From NCBI GenBank assembly GCA_024641725.1, contig JAHECM010000130.1, forward strand, positions 1-8,825: 8,825 bases of DNA, read 5' to 3'. This DNA is from Limnohabitans sp. (GTDB taxonomy: Bacteria > Pseudomonadota > Gammaproteobacteria > Burkholderiales > Burkholderiaceae_C). This document shows positions 1 through 7,048 of the stretch, piece after piece; position 1 is the first letter of the stretch; every line of letters starts with the position of its first letter. The position numbers and the translations under genes were made by a program. A model generated the notes under the pieces. It was not told the DNA's origin. It saw only the letters and a program-made list of their open reading frames with translations, and did no database searches.

Positions 1-1004
1 GCGTCGTGCATGAAGCGCAGGGCCGCGAAGTCTTCCAGCGCAAAGCCCACCGAGTCAAACACGGTGATTTGCTGGTCGTGGTCGCGGCCGGTTTTTTGGC
101 CGTTGAGCACTTGCCACAGTTCGGTCACTTCAAAGTCGGCGGGCATTTGCTGAATGTCGCCTTCCACACGCGACTGGGGTGTGAACTCGACAAACACTTT
201 GCCCGCTTTGAGCACGCCAGCGGCCAGCTCGGTCTTGCCGGGGCAGTCGCCGCCCACGCCGTTGATGTGCATGCCCGGCTCCACCATGTCGGCGGTGATG
301 ATGGTGGCGTAGGCCTTGTCGGCGGTGACGGTGGTCACGATGTCGGCGCCCTTCACGGCTTGGGCCGTGCTGCTGCAAATCTCCAGCTTCAGGCCGCTGC
401 CGCTCAGGTTGGCGGCCAGCTTGGCGGTGGCGGCAGGGTCAATGTCAAACAAGCGCACGGTGTCGATGCCCACAATGTGCTGGAAGGCGATGGCCTGGAA
501 CTCGCTTTGCGCGCCGTTGCCAATCAAGGCCATGATGCGGCTGTTTTTGCGGGCCAAGGTCTTGGCGGCCAATGCCGAGGTGGCGGCGGTGCGCAAGGCG
601 GTGGTCAGCGTCAACTCGCTCACCAGGGTGGGCGCGCCAGTGGCCACGTCGGCCAGCACGCCAAACGCCATCACGGTGGACAGGCCGATCGCGGTGTTTT
701 TGGGATGGCCGTTGACGTACTTGAAGCTGTAAGCGGTGTCGTCAGAAATCGGCATCAGCTCGATCACGCCGTCTTTGGAGTGGTTGGCCACGCGGGCGGA
801 TTTGTCAAAGTCTTGCCAGCGCAAAAAGTCGGCGCGGATGTTGTCGGCCATGCCCGCGATGCAGGCTTTCAGGCCCTTGCGGCGCACCAAAGCGACGGCG
901 TCGGGCGCGCTCAGGTACAGGGGCGTGACGGAAGGCTTGGTGTGGGCGGCGTGGGTTGGGGTGTGGTGTGCGGCGTTGAGTGCGGTGTGGGGTGCGGTGT
1001 TCAT
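1..1004 (-). CDS. ocd: Ornithine cyclodeaminase, C-terminus cut by window edge
   Basis: Converts L-ornithine to L-proline and ammonia with tightly bound NAD(+), in the cytoplasm. The minus-strand frame stays open from the ATG at 1004 to the left edge, giving 334 residues. It resembles, from memory, the Pseudomonas putida enzyme throughout: FDKSARVANH at 66-75, the substrate-binding segment FKYVNGHP at 94-101 (Lys95), ALRTAATS at 136-143, the Rossmann motif IGNGAQSEFQ at 161-170, TTVTADKAYATIIT at 224-237, and GVGGDCPGKTEL at 249-260 with the catalytic Asp253. FDSVGFALED (316-325) lies near the end of the family, so only roughly 15-40 residues should be missing. The first 26 or so residues are an Ala/His/Thr-rich extension absent from P. 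putida; the ATG at 1004 is the only ATG upstream of the conserved region and has a GA-rich stretch before it. It is divergent from an Lrp-family gene that probably controls it. The family also includes mu-crystallin-like imine reductases, but the match here is specific to ornithine cyclodeaminase. Confidence 0.93.
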   Translation of the reverse strand, partial: MNTAPHTALNAAHHTPTHAAHTKPSVTPLYLSAPDAVALVRRKGLKACIAGMADNIRADFLRWQDFDKSARVANHSKDGVIELMPISDDTAYSFKYVNGHPKNTAIGLSTVMAFGVLADVATGAPTLVSELTLTTALRTAATSALAAKTLARKNSRIMALIGNGAQSEFQAIAFQHIVGIDTVRLFDIDPAATAKLAANLSGSGLKLEICSSTAQAVKGADIVTTVTADKAYATIITADMVEPGMHINGVGGDCPGKTELAAGVLKAGKVFVEFTPQSRVEGDIQQMPADFEVTELWQVLNGQKTGRDHDQQITVFDSVGFALEDFAALRFMHD

Positions 1005-1125
1005 GTTCAGGTCTTTTCTTCAAGTGGGCGGGTGGGCAGCGCATCTGCCGATTCGCGATGGATGAAGTTTCCCGGAACGCTGTGACAAGGTAAATCGACA
1101 AAAATGTGATGTTTTATGTGTTTAC

Positions 1126-1154
1126 TTGTCAAAATGACAGTTGCGATTGACAAT
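1126..1154 (+). promoter_or_regulatory. Candidate promoter of the Lrp-family regulator
   Basis: TTGTCA (1126-1131, five of six to the -35 consensus) and GACAAT (1149-1154, four of six to the -10 consensus) are separated by 17 bp. Transcription would begin at about 1161-1162, at the ATG itself. The elements overlap the TGACA half-sites, so the regulator could control itself. No Shine-Dalgarno sequence is seen before the ATG, which agrees with a leaderless message but could also mean that the promoter or the start is wrong. Confidence 0.35.
1127..1153. promoter_or_regulatory. Probable Lrp-family operator between ocd and its regulator
   Basis: The inverted repeat TGTCA-AAA-TGACA (1127-1139) is followed one helical turn or so later by TTGACAA (1147-1153). 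Further TGACAA and TCGACA copies lie at 1083-1088 and 1095-1100, nearer the ocd gene. Repeated, phased half-sites in a divergent intergenic region are typical of Lrp/AsnC octamer binding. The TGTCAA at 1127-1132 also reads TTGACA on the minus strand, so it could be the -35 element of ocd, although the matching -10 (TCACAT at spacing 17) is poor. The repeats are seen directly; the role is inferred. Confidence 0.5.
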
Positions 1155-1161
1155 ATGCAGC

Positions 1162-1581
1162 ATGGACGACATTGACCAACGCCTCATCAGCCTTTTGCGG
1201 CAAAACGCCCGCATGAACATCGCCGACCTGGCGCACAAGCTCAAGGTGTCTCGCGGCACCGTCAACAACCGGCTGCGCAAGCTCGAAGACAGCCAGGTCA
1301 TCGTGGGCTACACCATCAAGCTGCGGCCCGAGGCCGAGCCCGACCGCATCCGCGCCTGGATGGGCGTGCTGATCGAGGGCAACACCACCCGCCAAGTGAT
1401 CGCCAACCTGCTGGGCGAACCCGGGGTGGTGGCGCTGCACGACACCAATGGCCGCTGGGACTTGCTGGCCGAAATCGAAGCCGCGTCCACCAACGAGTTG
1501 TCCGAGGTGCTCGAACGCATCCGCCTCATCAGCGGCATCCGCTCGACCGAAACCAACATCCATCTGGCCACGTACCGCTGA
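1162..1581 (+). CDS. Lrp/AsnC-family transcriptional regulator next to ocd
   Basis: A 139-residue DNA-binding regulator of the feast/famine type. It has an N-terminal winged helix-turn-helix (about residues 3-50; IADLAHKLKVSRGTVNNRLRKL forms the recognition region at 20-41) joined to a C-terminal RAM ligand-binding and oligomerisation domain (about 62-139, with the GRWDLLAEI strand at 97-105). Length and order are normal for the family. I chose the ATG at 1162 because MDDIDQRLISLL is the usual family N-terminus; an in-frame TTG at 1141 would add seven residues but overlaps the operator region. Neither start has a convincing ribosome binding site. The gene is divergent from ornithine cyclodeaminase, so the natural inference is an activator of ocd that responds to ornithine, arginine or a related amino acid. 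The ligand cannot be read from the sequence. The protein is clearly different from the second Lrp-type protein in the window. Confidence 0.92.
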   Translation: MDDIDQRLISLLRQNARMNIADLAHKLKVSRGTVNNRLRKLEDSQVIVGYTIKLRPEAEPDRIRAWMGVLIEGNTTRQVIANLLGEPGVVALHDTNGRWDLLAEIEAASTNELSEVLERIRLISGIRSTETNIHLATYR

Positions 1582-1627
1582 GTGGCCACGCCCAACATGC
1601 TGCCCAGCCGCTAGGGCTTTCCCCCTT

Positions 1628-1647
1628 GCCCGTCTGGCGCAACGGGC
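1628..1647. repeat. Small hairpin upstream of the SMP-30 gene
   Basis: GCCCGT (1628-1633) and ACGGGC (1642-1647) form a perfect 6-bp inverted repeat around an 8-nt loop, in the 99-bp gap between the Lrp regulator and the SMP-30-type gene. No T-run follows, so it is not a convincing intrinsic terminator. It could be a weak terminator, an operator or chance. Confidence 0.25.
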
Positions 1648-1680
1648 TACATTGGCTGCACCCCCATTCAGGAGCCCCGC

Positions 1681-2610
1681 ATGAAAATCCGCGAAATCGC
1701 CAGTGGTCTGCAGTTCCCCGAAGGCCCGGTGGCGCTGGACGACGGCTCGGTGCTGCTGGTCGAAATTGCACGCGGCACGGTCAGCCGCGTTCTGCCCAAC
1801 GGGCGTGTGCAGGTGGTGGCCGACCTGGGCGGCGGCCCCAACGGCGCGGCCATCGGGCCGGACGGTGCGGTCTACATCTGCAACAACGGCGGCTTTGAAT
1901 GGCGCACCAGCCCCGAAGGCTTTTTGCGCCCCGTGGCGCAGGCACACGACTACTCGGGTGGGCGCATCGAACGGCTGAACCTGAACACCGGCCGCTTTGA
2001 GCGGCTGTACGAATCGGTGGACGGCCTGGGCCTGCGCGGCCCCAACGACCTGGTGTTTGACGCGCACGGCGGCTTTTATTTCACCGACCTGGGCAAAGTG
2101 CGCGAGACCGAGATGGACCGGGGTGGCCTGTTTTATGCCCAGCCCAACGGCAGCGGCGTGCAAACGGTGGCCCGCCCCGTCATGACGCCCAACGGCATCG
2201 CCCTCTCGCCCGACGGTCAAACGCTGTACTACGCCGAAACCGAAGGTGCACGGGTCTGGGCGTTTGACATCACCGCACCGGGCCAGGTGCGCAAAGACCC
2301 TTGGCCATCGCCGCAGGGCGCGCGCATGTTGGCGGCCTCACCGGGCAACCATTACCAACGCTTTGACTCGATGGCGGTGGACGCGGCAGGGAACATTTGC
2401 GTGGCCACGCTCATGCACGGCGGCATCAGCATCATCAGCCCCGACGGGCAAAGCACCCAGCACGTCCCCCTGCCCGACCCGATGACCACCAACATCTGCT
2501 TTGGCGGCCCCGGCATGCGCACCGCCTACATCACCCTGTCGGCCACGGGCCGCCTGGTGGCGGTGGACGATTGGCCGACGGCGGGGTTGGCGCTCAACTT
2601 CAACGCTTGA
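1681..2610 (+). CDS. SMP-30/gluconolactonase-family beta-propeller hydrolase
   Basis: A 309-residue cytoplasmic-looking protein (no signal peptide) of the SMP-30/gluconolactonase/LRE-like family. These are six-bladed propellers that use a central divalent metal to hydrolyse sugar lactones or related esters. The expected metal ligands are visible: Glu14 in FPEGP, Asn122 in GPNDLVFD, Asn171 in TPNGIALSPDG and Asp229 in RFDSMAVDAAGN. Repeated PDG/DAxG turns (60-62, 177-179, 233-237, 254-256) mark the blades. AGGAG at 1670-1674, six bases before the ATG, supports the start. The gene lies in the same direction as the upstream Lrp regulator, with a 99-bp gap that makes co-transcription possible but unproven. 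It is convergent with the next gene. The substrate cannot be predicted; none of the neighbours handles sugars, so a role as a gluconolactonase should not be assumed. Confidence 0.88.
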   Translation: MKIREIASGLQFPEGPVALDDGSVLLVEIARGTVSRVLPNGRVQVVADLGGGPNGAAIGPDGAVYICNNGGFEWRTSPEGFLRPVAQAHDYSGGRIERLNLNTGRFERLYESVDGLGLRGPNDLVFDAHGGFYFTDLGKVRETEMDRGGLFYAQPNGSGVQTVARPVMTPNGIALSPDGQTLYYAETEGARVWAFDITAPGQVRKDPWPSPQGARMLAASPGNHYQRFDSMAVDAAGNICVATLMHGGISIISPDGQSTQHVPLPDPMTTNICFGGPGMRTAYITLSATGRLVAVDDWPTAGLALNFNA

Positions 2611-2640
2611 GGGGCTGATGAACCACCACCTCACCCCTCA
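2608..2640. repeat. Inverted repeat spanning two convergent stop codons
   Basis: TGAGGGG (2608-2614) and CCCCTCA (2634-2640) form a perfect 7-bp inverted repeat around a 19-nt loop. The left arm begins with the TGA of the SMP-30-type gene and the right arm ends in the stop codon of the opposing Lrp gene. No T-run follows on either strand. It may act as a weak two-way terminator or simply reflect chance in G/C-rich sequence. Confidence 0.3.
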
Positions 2641-3120
2641 CAACGCCAGCGACGTGCTGTTTTTCACCTCTTCCATCACCGCATAAGTGCGCGTCTCGCG
2701 CACACCCGGCAGTTGCCACAGCACGTCGCCCGAGAACTGGCGGTAGGCGTTCATGTCGGCGCAGCGGATCTTGAGCAGGTAGTCAAAGCCGCCGGCCACC
2801 AGGTGGCATTCCATGATTTCGGCGCGCACCTGCACCGCCGCCTTGAACTGCTCGAACACATTGGCGCTGGTGCGGTCGAGCAGCACTTCCACAAACACCA
2901 GCATGCCCGCGCCCAGCTTGATCGGGTTCAGACGCGCTTCGTAGCCCAGGATGTAGCCGTCTTTGGCCAGGCGCTGCACCCGCGCCAGCACCGCCGTGGG
3001 CGACAGGGCCACGGCCTCGGCCAGCTTGAGGTTGCTGATGCGGCCGTCGCGCTGCAGCACATCAAGGATGCGGCGGTCGGTGCGGTCAATGTCGGTTTCT
3101 GCAGTGCTCATGCCGAACAT
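2638..3120 (-). CDS. Lrp-type regulator divergent from putA (PutR-like)
   Basis: A 160-residue feast/famine regulator that closely resembles E. coli Lrp as I recall it. The winged HTH is at about 10-60 (DGRISNLKLAEAVALSPT at 25-42, RVQRL at 47-51). The RAM domain is at about 72-155, with VFEQFKAAVQ (88-97), ECHLVAGGFDYLLKIR (104-119) and RTYAVMEEVK (144-153), all hallmark Lrp segments. The start is uncertain: ATG at 3120 (M1) or ATG at 3111 (M4); neither has a clear ribosome binding site, and the conserved part begins after both. It is divergent from putA. In several proteobacteria, for example Agrobacterium PutR, an Lrp-family protein beside putA activates it in response to proline, and the same job is inferred here. 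It is supported by the fact that this PutA has no DNA-binding domain of its own. A broader Lrp-like role is possible. Confidence 0.93.
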   Translation of the reverse strand: MFGMSTAETDIDRTDRRILDVLQRDGRISNLKLAEAVALSPTAVLARVQRLAKDGYILGYEARLNPIKLGAGMLVFVEVLLDRTSANVFEQFKAAVQVRAEIMECHLVAGGFDYLLKIRCADMNAYRQFSGDVLWQLPGVRETRTYAVMEEVKNSTSLAL

Positions 3121-3195
3121 TATTCATTTAAATGGCATTATTTTGGTGAAATATTTGGCGATTGATCCGGATGATGGCGATTCATGTTGACAACA
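3121..3195. promoter_or_regulatory. Control region between the Lrp-type gene and putA
   Basis: The 95-bp divergent gap holds an A/T-rich block (3121-3156) that stands out from its GC-rich surroundings. It includes the 10-bp palindrome CATTTAAATG (3125-3134) and the stretch GTGAAATATTT, resembling the A/T-rich core of Lrp sites. Nearer putA lies the odd-length palindrome TGTTGACAACA (3185-3195). These are reasonable candidate operators for the adjacent Lrp-type regulator. No promoter with good -35 and -10 elements could be picked for either gene. Confidence 0.4.
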
Positions 3196-3204
3196 AACAG
3201 TTTC

Positions 3205-3209
3205 AAGGA
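3205..3209 (+). promoter_or_regulatory. Ribosome binding site that fixes the putA start
   Basis: AAGGA lies six bases before the ATG at 3216. The open frame extends upstream to a TTG at 3162, but that start has no ribosome binding site and would add 18 residues without family character, so 3216 is preferred. Confidence 0.75.
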
Positions 3210-3215
3210 AACCGC

Positions 3216-6200
3216 ATGAACGCCCCGCTGACTTTTGCCCAATCCCTGCACACCGCCAACGCCCATTTACCGCAAGGCGCACGTTTTTCGCCAGAAGGCC
3301 CGCTGCCCGAGCGCAGCGCCCTGCGCGAGGCCATGGCCCGCGCCACCCGACTGCCCGAGCCCGAGGCGCTGGCCCCGCTGATGGCGCAGGCGCGCATGAG
3401 CGCCGAGCAGGCCGCACGCACCGATGCGCTGGCCCGCCAACTGGTGATCGGCATGCGCGAAGGCCCGCAACAAGGCGGCCGTGCGGGCCGTGTGCAGAGC
3501 CTGATGCAGGAATACGCGCTGTCCAGCGACGAAGGCGTGGCGCTGATGTGCCTGGCCGAGGCGCTGCTGCGCATTCCCGATGCGGCCACGCGCGACGCGC
3601 TGATCCGCGACAAGATCGGTCAGGGCGACTGGCACCAGCATGTGGGCAACAGCCCATCGCTGTTTGTCAATGCGGCTTCTTGGGGCCTGCTGCTCACGGG
3701 CAAGCTGGTGGCCACGCACAGCGAGGGCGCGTTGCTGTCGTCGCTCACGCGGCTGGTGGGCAAGAGCGGCGAGCCTTTGATCCGCAAGGGCGTGCAGCTG
3801 GCCATGCAAATGCTGGGCGAGCAATTTGTGACGGGCGAGACGATTGACGAGGCCCTGCAGCGCGCCCGCGCCATGGAGGCGCAAGGCTTTCGCTACTCCT
3901 ACGACATGCTGGGCGAAGCGGCGCTCACCGAAGCCGACGCGCAGCGCTACATGCGCTCGTATGAAAACGCGATCCACGCGATCGGCCGAGCATCCAATGG
4001 CCAAGGCGTGGTGGGCGGCCCCGGCATCTCGATCAAGCTGTCGGCGCTGCACCCGCGCTACAGCCGCGCCCAGCACCAGCGCATGCTGGACGAGCTGCTG
4101 CCCCGCGTGTTGCAGCTCACCGAGCTGGCCAAGCACTACGACATCGGCCTGAACATCGACGCCGAAGAGGTGGACCGGCTGGACATTTCGCTCGACCTGC
4201 TCGAAGCCCTGTGCCACGCGCCCAGTTTGGCGGGCTGGAACGGCATGGGATTTGTGATCCAGGCCTACCAAAAGCGCTGCCCCTTCGTGATCGACTTCGT
4301 GGTCGATTTGGCGCGCCGCAGCGGCCACCGCCTGATGGTGCGTTTGGTCAAGGGCGCGTATTGGGACAGCGAGATCAAGCGCGCCCAACTCGACGACCAA
4401 AGCGACTACCCGGTCTACACCCGCAAGCACCACACCGACGTGTCTTACCTGGCCTGTGCCCGCCAGCTGTTGGCCGCGCCCGAGGCGGTGTACCCGCAAT
4501 TTGCCACGCACAACGCGCACACCTTGGCCGCCATCGTACAGGTGGCGCAGGGCCTGCATGGCGACTACCGCGACGGGCAGTACGAGTTCCAGTGCCTGCA
4601 CGGCATGGGCGAGCCGCTGTACCGGCAGGTGGTGGGTGGGCAAGCGGTGCAGCGCCCTTGCCGCATCTACGCGCCCGTGGGCACACACGAAACTTTGCTG
4701 GCCTATCTGGTGCGCCGATTGCTGGAGAACGGCGCCAACAGCTCCTTTGTCAACCGCATGGCCGACGCTTCGGTGTCGGTCAGCGACTTGGTGCAAGACC
4801 CGGTGCAGCGCACCGAGCAAGACGCCTTGCAGGGTGACTGCACGCCGGGCCAAGCGCATCCGGGCATTGCGCTGCCTGCCATGCTGTACGGCGCGGCCCG
4901 CCGCAACTCGCACGGCCCCGACCTGGCGCACGAACCCACGCTGCGCCAACTGGCCCAGCAGATGCTGACGCAGTGCAGCCCCATCCAGGTGCAGCCCATG
5001 CTGGCGGTTGCGGTGCAAGGCGGTGAACTGCACAAAATGCGCAACCCGGCCGACCACAGCGACCTGATCGGCACCGTGCAGCACGCGAGCGAGCACGATG
5101 TGCGCGCCGCCCTGCAAGCGGCCAGCGCCTTTGCCCCCGACTGGGCGCAAACCCCGCCCGCACAACGCGCCGCCTTGCTGGAACTGGCCGCCGACCAGTT
5201 GCAGGCCGACGCCCCGCGCTGCATGGCGCTCTTGGTGCGCGAAGCGGGCAAAACCTGGGCCCACGCCGTGGCCGAATTGCGCGAGGCGGTGGACTTTTTG
5301 CGCTACTACGCGGCGCAAATGCGGCGCGACTTTGACAACCGCACCCACACCGCGCTCGGCCCGGTGGTGTGCATCAGCCCTTGGAACTTTCCGCTGGCCA
5401 TCTTCATGGGCCAAGTGGCCGCCGCTTTGGCTGCAGGCAACCCGGTGCTGGCCAAGCCCGCCGAGTCCACGCCTGCAATTGCGGCGCTGGCGGTCGAAGC
5501 GCTGTGGCGCGCCGGTGTGCCCCGTGCAGCGGTGCAGCTGCTGCCCGGGCGTGGCCGCAGCGTAGGCATGCAAATGATCGAAGACGCCCGCGTGCAAGGC
5601 GTGATGTTCACCGGCTCCACCGAGACCGCCCGCGTGCTGCAAGGCGTGCTGGCCCAGCGCCTGAACGCGCACGGTCAAGTGGTGCCACTGATTGCCGAAA
5701 CCGGCGGGCAAAACTGCATGGTGGTCGATTCCTCGGCCCTGCTCGAACAGGTGGTGACCGACGCTGTTGCATCCGCTTTTGAAGCCGCAGGCCAACGCTG
5801 CTCGGCCCTGCGCGTGCTGTGTGTGCAAGACGACGTGGCCGACCGGATGGTCGAGATGCTGCAAGGCGCGATGGCCGAAATCACTTTGGGCACGCCTGCG
5901 CAGTTGTCGGTGGACATGGGCCCGGTGATCGACGCCCGTGCGCAAGGCGGCATCGAGGCCCATGTGGCCCACATGCAAGCGCATGGCCGCCCGGTGCACC
6001 GCATCAGCCGCCCCAGCGCCGAGGCCTTGCCCACAGGCACTTATGTGCCCCCCACGCTGATCGAAATCGACAGCCTGGCCGAGCTCGAGCGCGAAGTCTT
6101 TGGCCCGGTGCTGCATGTGCTGCGCTACCGCCGCGAAGCGCTCGACACGCTGTTGGCCCAGATCAACGGCACCGGCTACGCGCTCACGCTGGGCGTGCAT

Positions 6201-7001
6201 TCGCGCATCGAAGAAACCATTGCGCGTGTGGTGCAAGGCACCCACGCGGGCAACGTGTATGTGAACCGCAACATGGTGGGTGCGGTGGTGGGCGTGCAAC
6301 CCTTTGGTGGCGAGGGCCTGTCGGGCACGGGCCCCAAAGCGGGTGGCCCGCTGTACCTGCTGCGCCTGCTGGCGAGCTGCCCGCCAGACGCGGCGCTGCG
6401 CAGTGTGCAGGCCAGCGGTGCGGCCGCCTTGCCTCAAGCGCAAGCCCCGCTGCAAGCCTTGCACGACTGGGCGGTGGCCCAAGACCGCTTGCCCTTGGCC
6501 CACCTGTGCGCACGCCTGGCCGCCGGCAGCCCTGCCGGTCTCCAAGCCACACTGCCCGGCCCCACGGGCGAGCGCAATGTGTACCGCGTGCAAGCGCGCT
6601 CGCGTGTGTTGTGCCTGACGGGTTCACACGCGCAAGCGGGCGACGACCTCATGAACCAGCTGGCCGCCGTGCTGGCCGTGGGCAGCCAAGCGGTGGTGTC
6701 GGCGGCGCACCAAGCGCTGCTGACGCCATTGCCGACTGCCGTGCTCAGCCAAGTGACGGTGGCAGAAGCTGCACAGCTCATGCAAGCCGATGTCAGCGCC
6801 GCCTTGCTGCACAGCGACCCCCAAACCGCTTGCGAGGTGGCCAAAGCCATGAGCCAGCGCGAAGGCGCACTGCTCACGCTGACCGCCATGGCCCCGGGCG
6901 ACAGCGCCATCCCGCTGGCGCGGTTGGTGCACGAGCGCAGCATCAGCACCAACACCGCCGCAGCGGGGGGCAACGCGAGCTTGATGACGATGGCGGCTTG
7001 A
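3216..7001 (+). CDS. putA: Bifunctional proline dehydrogenase / P5C dehydrogenase PutA
   Basis: A 1261-residue enzyme that oxidises proline to glutamate: FAD-dependent proline dehydrogenase (electrons to ubiquinone at the membrane), then NAD-dependent pyrroline-5-carboxylate/glutamate-semialdehyde dehydrogenase, with the intermediate channelled inside the protein. The N-terminal helical domain is at about 35-200. The PRODH barrel is at about 220-530, with KLSALHPRYS (274-283), NIDAEEVDRLDISLDL (313-328), RLVKGAYWDSEIKRAQ (376-391) and the proline-binding RRLLENGANSSFVN (500-513). The ALDH domain is at about 590-1050, with PWNFP (722-726), ETGGQN (828-833), catalytic Cys862 in GQRCSALR and QPFGGEGLSGTGPKAGG (1028-1044). 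A C-terminal ALDH-like domain of about 200 residues ends in the family signature NTAAAGGNASLMT (1246-1258). The ribbon-helix-helix domain at the front of E. coli PutA is absent, so it should not repress its own gene; the divergent Lrp-type gene is the likely regulator. No frameshift or missing catalytic residue was found. Confidence 0.97.
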   Translation: MNAPLTFAQSLHTANAHLPQGARFSPEGPLPERSALREAMARATRLPEPEALAPLMAQARMSAEQAARTDALARQLVIGMREGPQQGGRAGRVQSLMQEYALSSDEGVALMCLAEALLRIPDAATRDALIRDKIGQGDWHQHVGNSPSLFVNAASWGLLLTGKLVATHSEGALLSSLTRLVGKSGEPLIRKGVQLAMQMLGEQFVTGETIDEALQRARAMEAQGFRYSYDMLGEAALTEADAQRYMRSYENAIHAIGRASNGQGVVGGPGISIKLSALHPRYSRAQHQRMLDELLPRVLQLTELAKHYDIGLNIDAEEVDRLDISLDLLEALCHAPSLAGWNGMGFVIQAYQKRCPFVIDFVVDLARRSGHRLMVRLVKGAYWDSEIKRAQLDDQSDYPVYTRKHHTDVSYLACARQLLAAPEAVYPQFATHNAHTLAAIVQVAQGLHGDYRDGQYEFQCLHGMGEPLYRQVVGGQAVQRPCRIYAPVGTHETLLAYLVRRLLENGANSSFVNRMADASVSVSDLVQDPVQRTEQDALQGDCTPGQAHPGIALPAMLYGAARRNSHGPDLAHEPTLRQLAQQMLTQCSPIQVQPMLAVAVQGGELHKMRNPADHSDLIGTVQHASEHDVRAALQAASAFAPDWAQTPPAQRAALLELAADQLQADAPRCMALLVREAGKTWAHAVAELREAVDFLRYYAAQMRRDFDNRTHTALGPVVCISPWNFPLAIFMGQVAAALAAGNPVLAKPAESTPAIAALAVEALWRAGVPRAAVQLLPGRGRSVGMQMIEDARVQGVMFTGSTETARVLQGVLAQRLNAHGQVVPLIAETGGQNCMVVDSSALLEQVVTDAVASAFEAAGQRCSALRVLCVQDDVADRMVEMLQGAMAEITLGTPAQLSVDMGPVIDARAQGGIEAHVAHMQAHGRPVHRISRPSAEALPTGTYVPPTLIEIDSLAELEREVFGPVLHVLRYRREALDTLLAQINGTGYALTLGVHSRIEETIARVVQGTHAGNVYVNRNMVGAVVGVQPFGGEGLSGTGPKAGGPLYLLRLLASCPPDAALRSVQASGAAALPQAQAPLQALHDWAVAQDRLPLAHLCARLAAGSPAGLQATLPGPTGERNVYRVQARSRVLCLTGSHAQAGDDLMNQLAAVLAVGSQAVVSAAHQALLTPLPTAVLSQVTVAEAAQLMQADVSAALLHSDPQTACEVAKAMSQREGALLTLTAMAPGDSAIPLARLVHERSISTNTAAAGGNASLMTMAA

Positions 7002-7033
7002 GTTGCATTTTCACGTCGCAAGACCAGCGCACG

Positions 7034-7048
7034 TCACCGCTTTGGTGC
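7034..7048. promoter_or_regulatory. NtrC-like enhancer site upstream of amtB
   Basis: TCACC-GCTTT-GGTGC matches the NtrC consensus GCACC-N5-GGTGC at nine of ten arm positions with the correct 5-bp spacer. Its centre lies about 67 bp before the predicted transcription start. A second, degenerate site (GCACC-TGTTT-GGCCT, 7073-7087, one good half) overlaps the -24 element of the promoter. The fit of site, promoter type and gene function makes nitrogen control likely, but this is inferred from motif matching alone. Confidence 0.6.

Noticed and set aside
6..1085. A plus-strand open frame of about 360 codons opposite ornithine cyclodeaminase
   Set aside because: Low-complexity Gly/His/Val-rich product with no recognisable domain; the opposite strand encodes a clear enzyme.
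1129..2220. A minus-strand open frame of about 360 codons across the Lrp gene and the SMP-30 gene
   Set aside because: It crosses two well-supported genes and their intergenic gap, and its composition is that of an antisense shadow.
3162..3215. A longer PutA starting at a TTG at 3162
   Set aside because: No ribosome binding site there, and the extra 18 residues are not a ribbon-helix-helix domain; the ATG at 3216 has AAGGA at proper spacing.
3267..6593. A minus-strand open frame of more than 1100 codons inside putA
   Set aside because: It is the antisense shadow of a strongly GC3-biased gene. Its product is rich in His, Gln, Arg, Ala and Gly with no domain, while the plus strand encodes a complete PutA.
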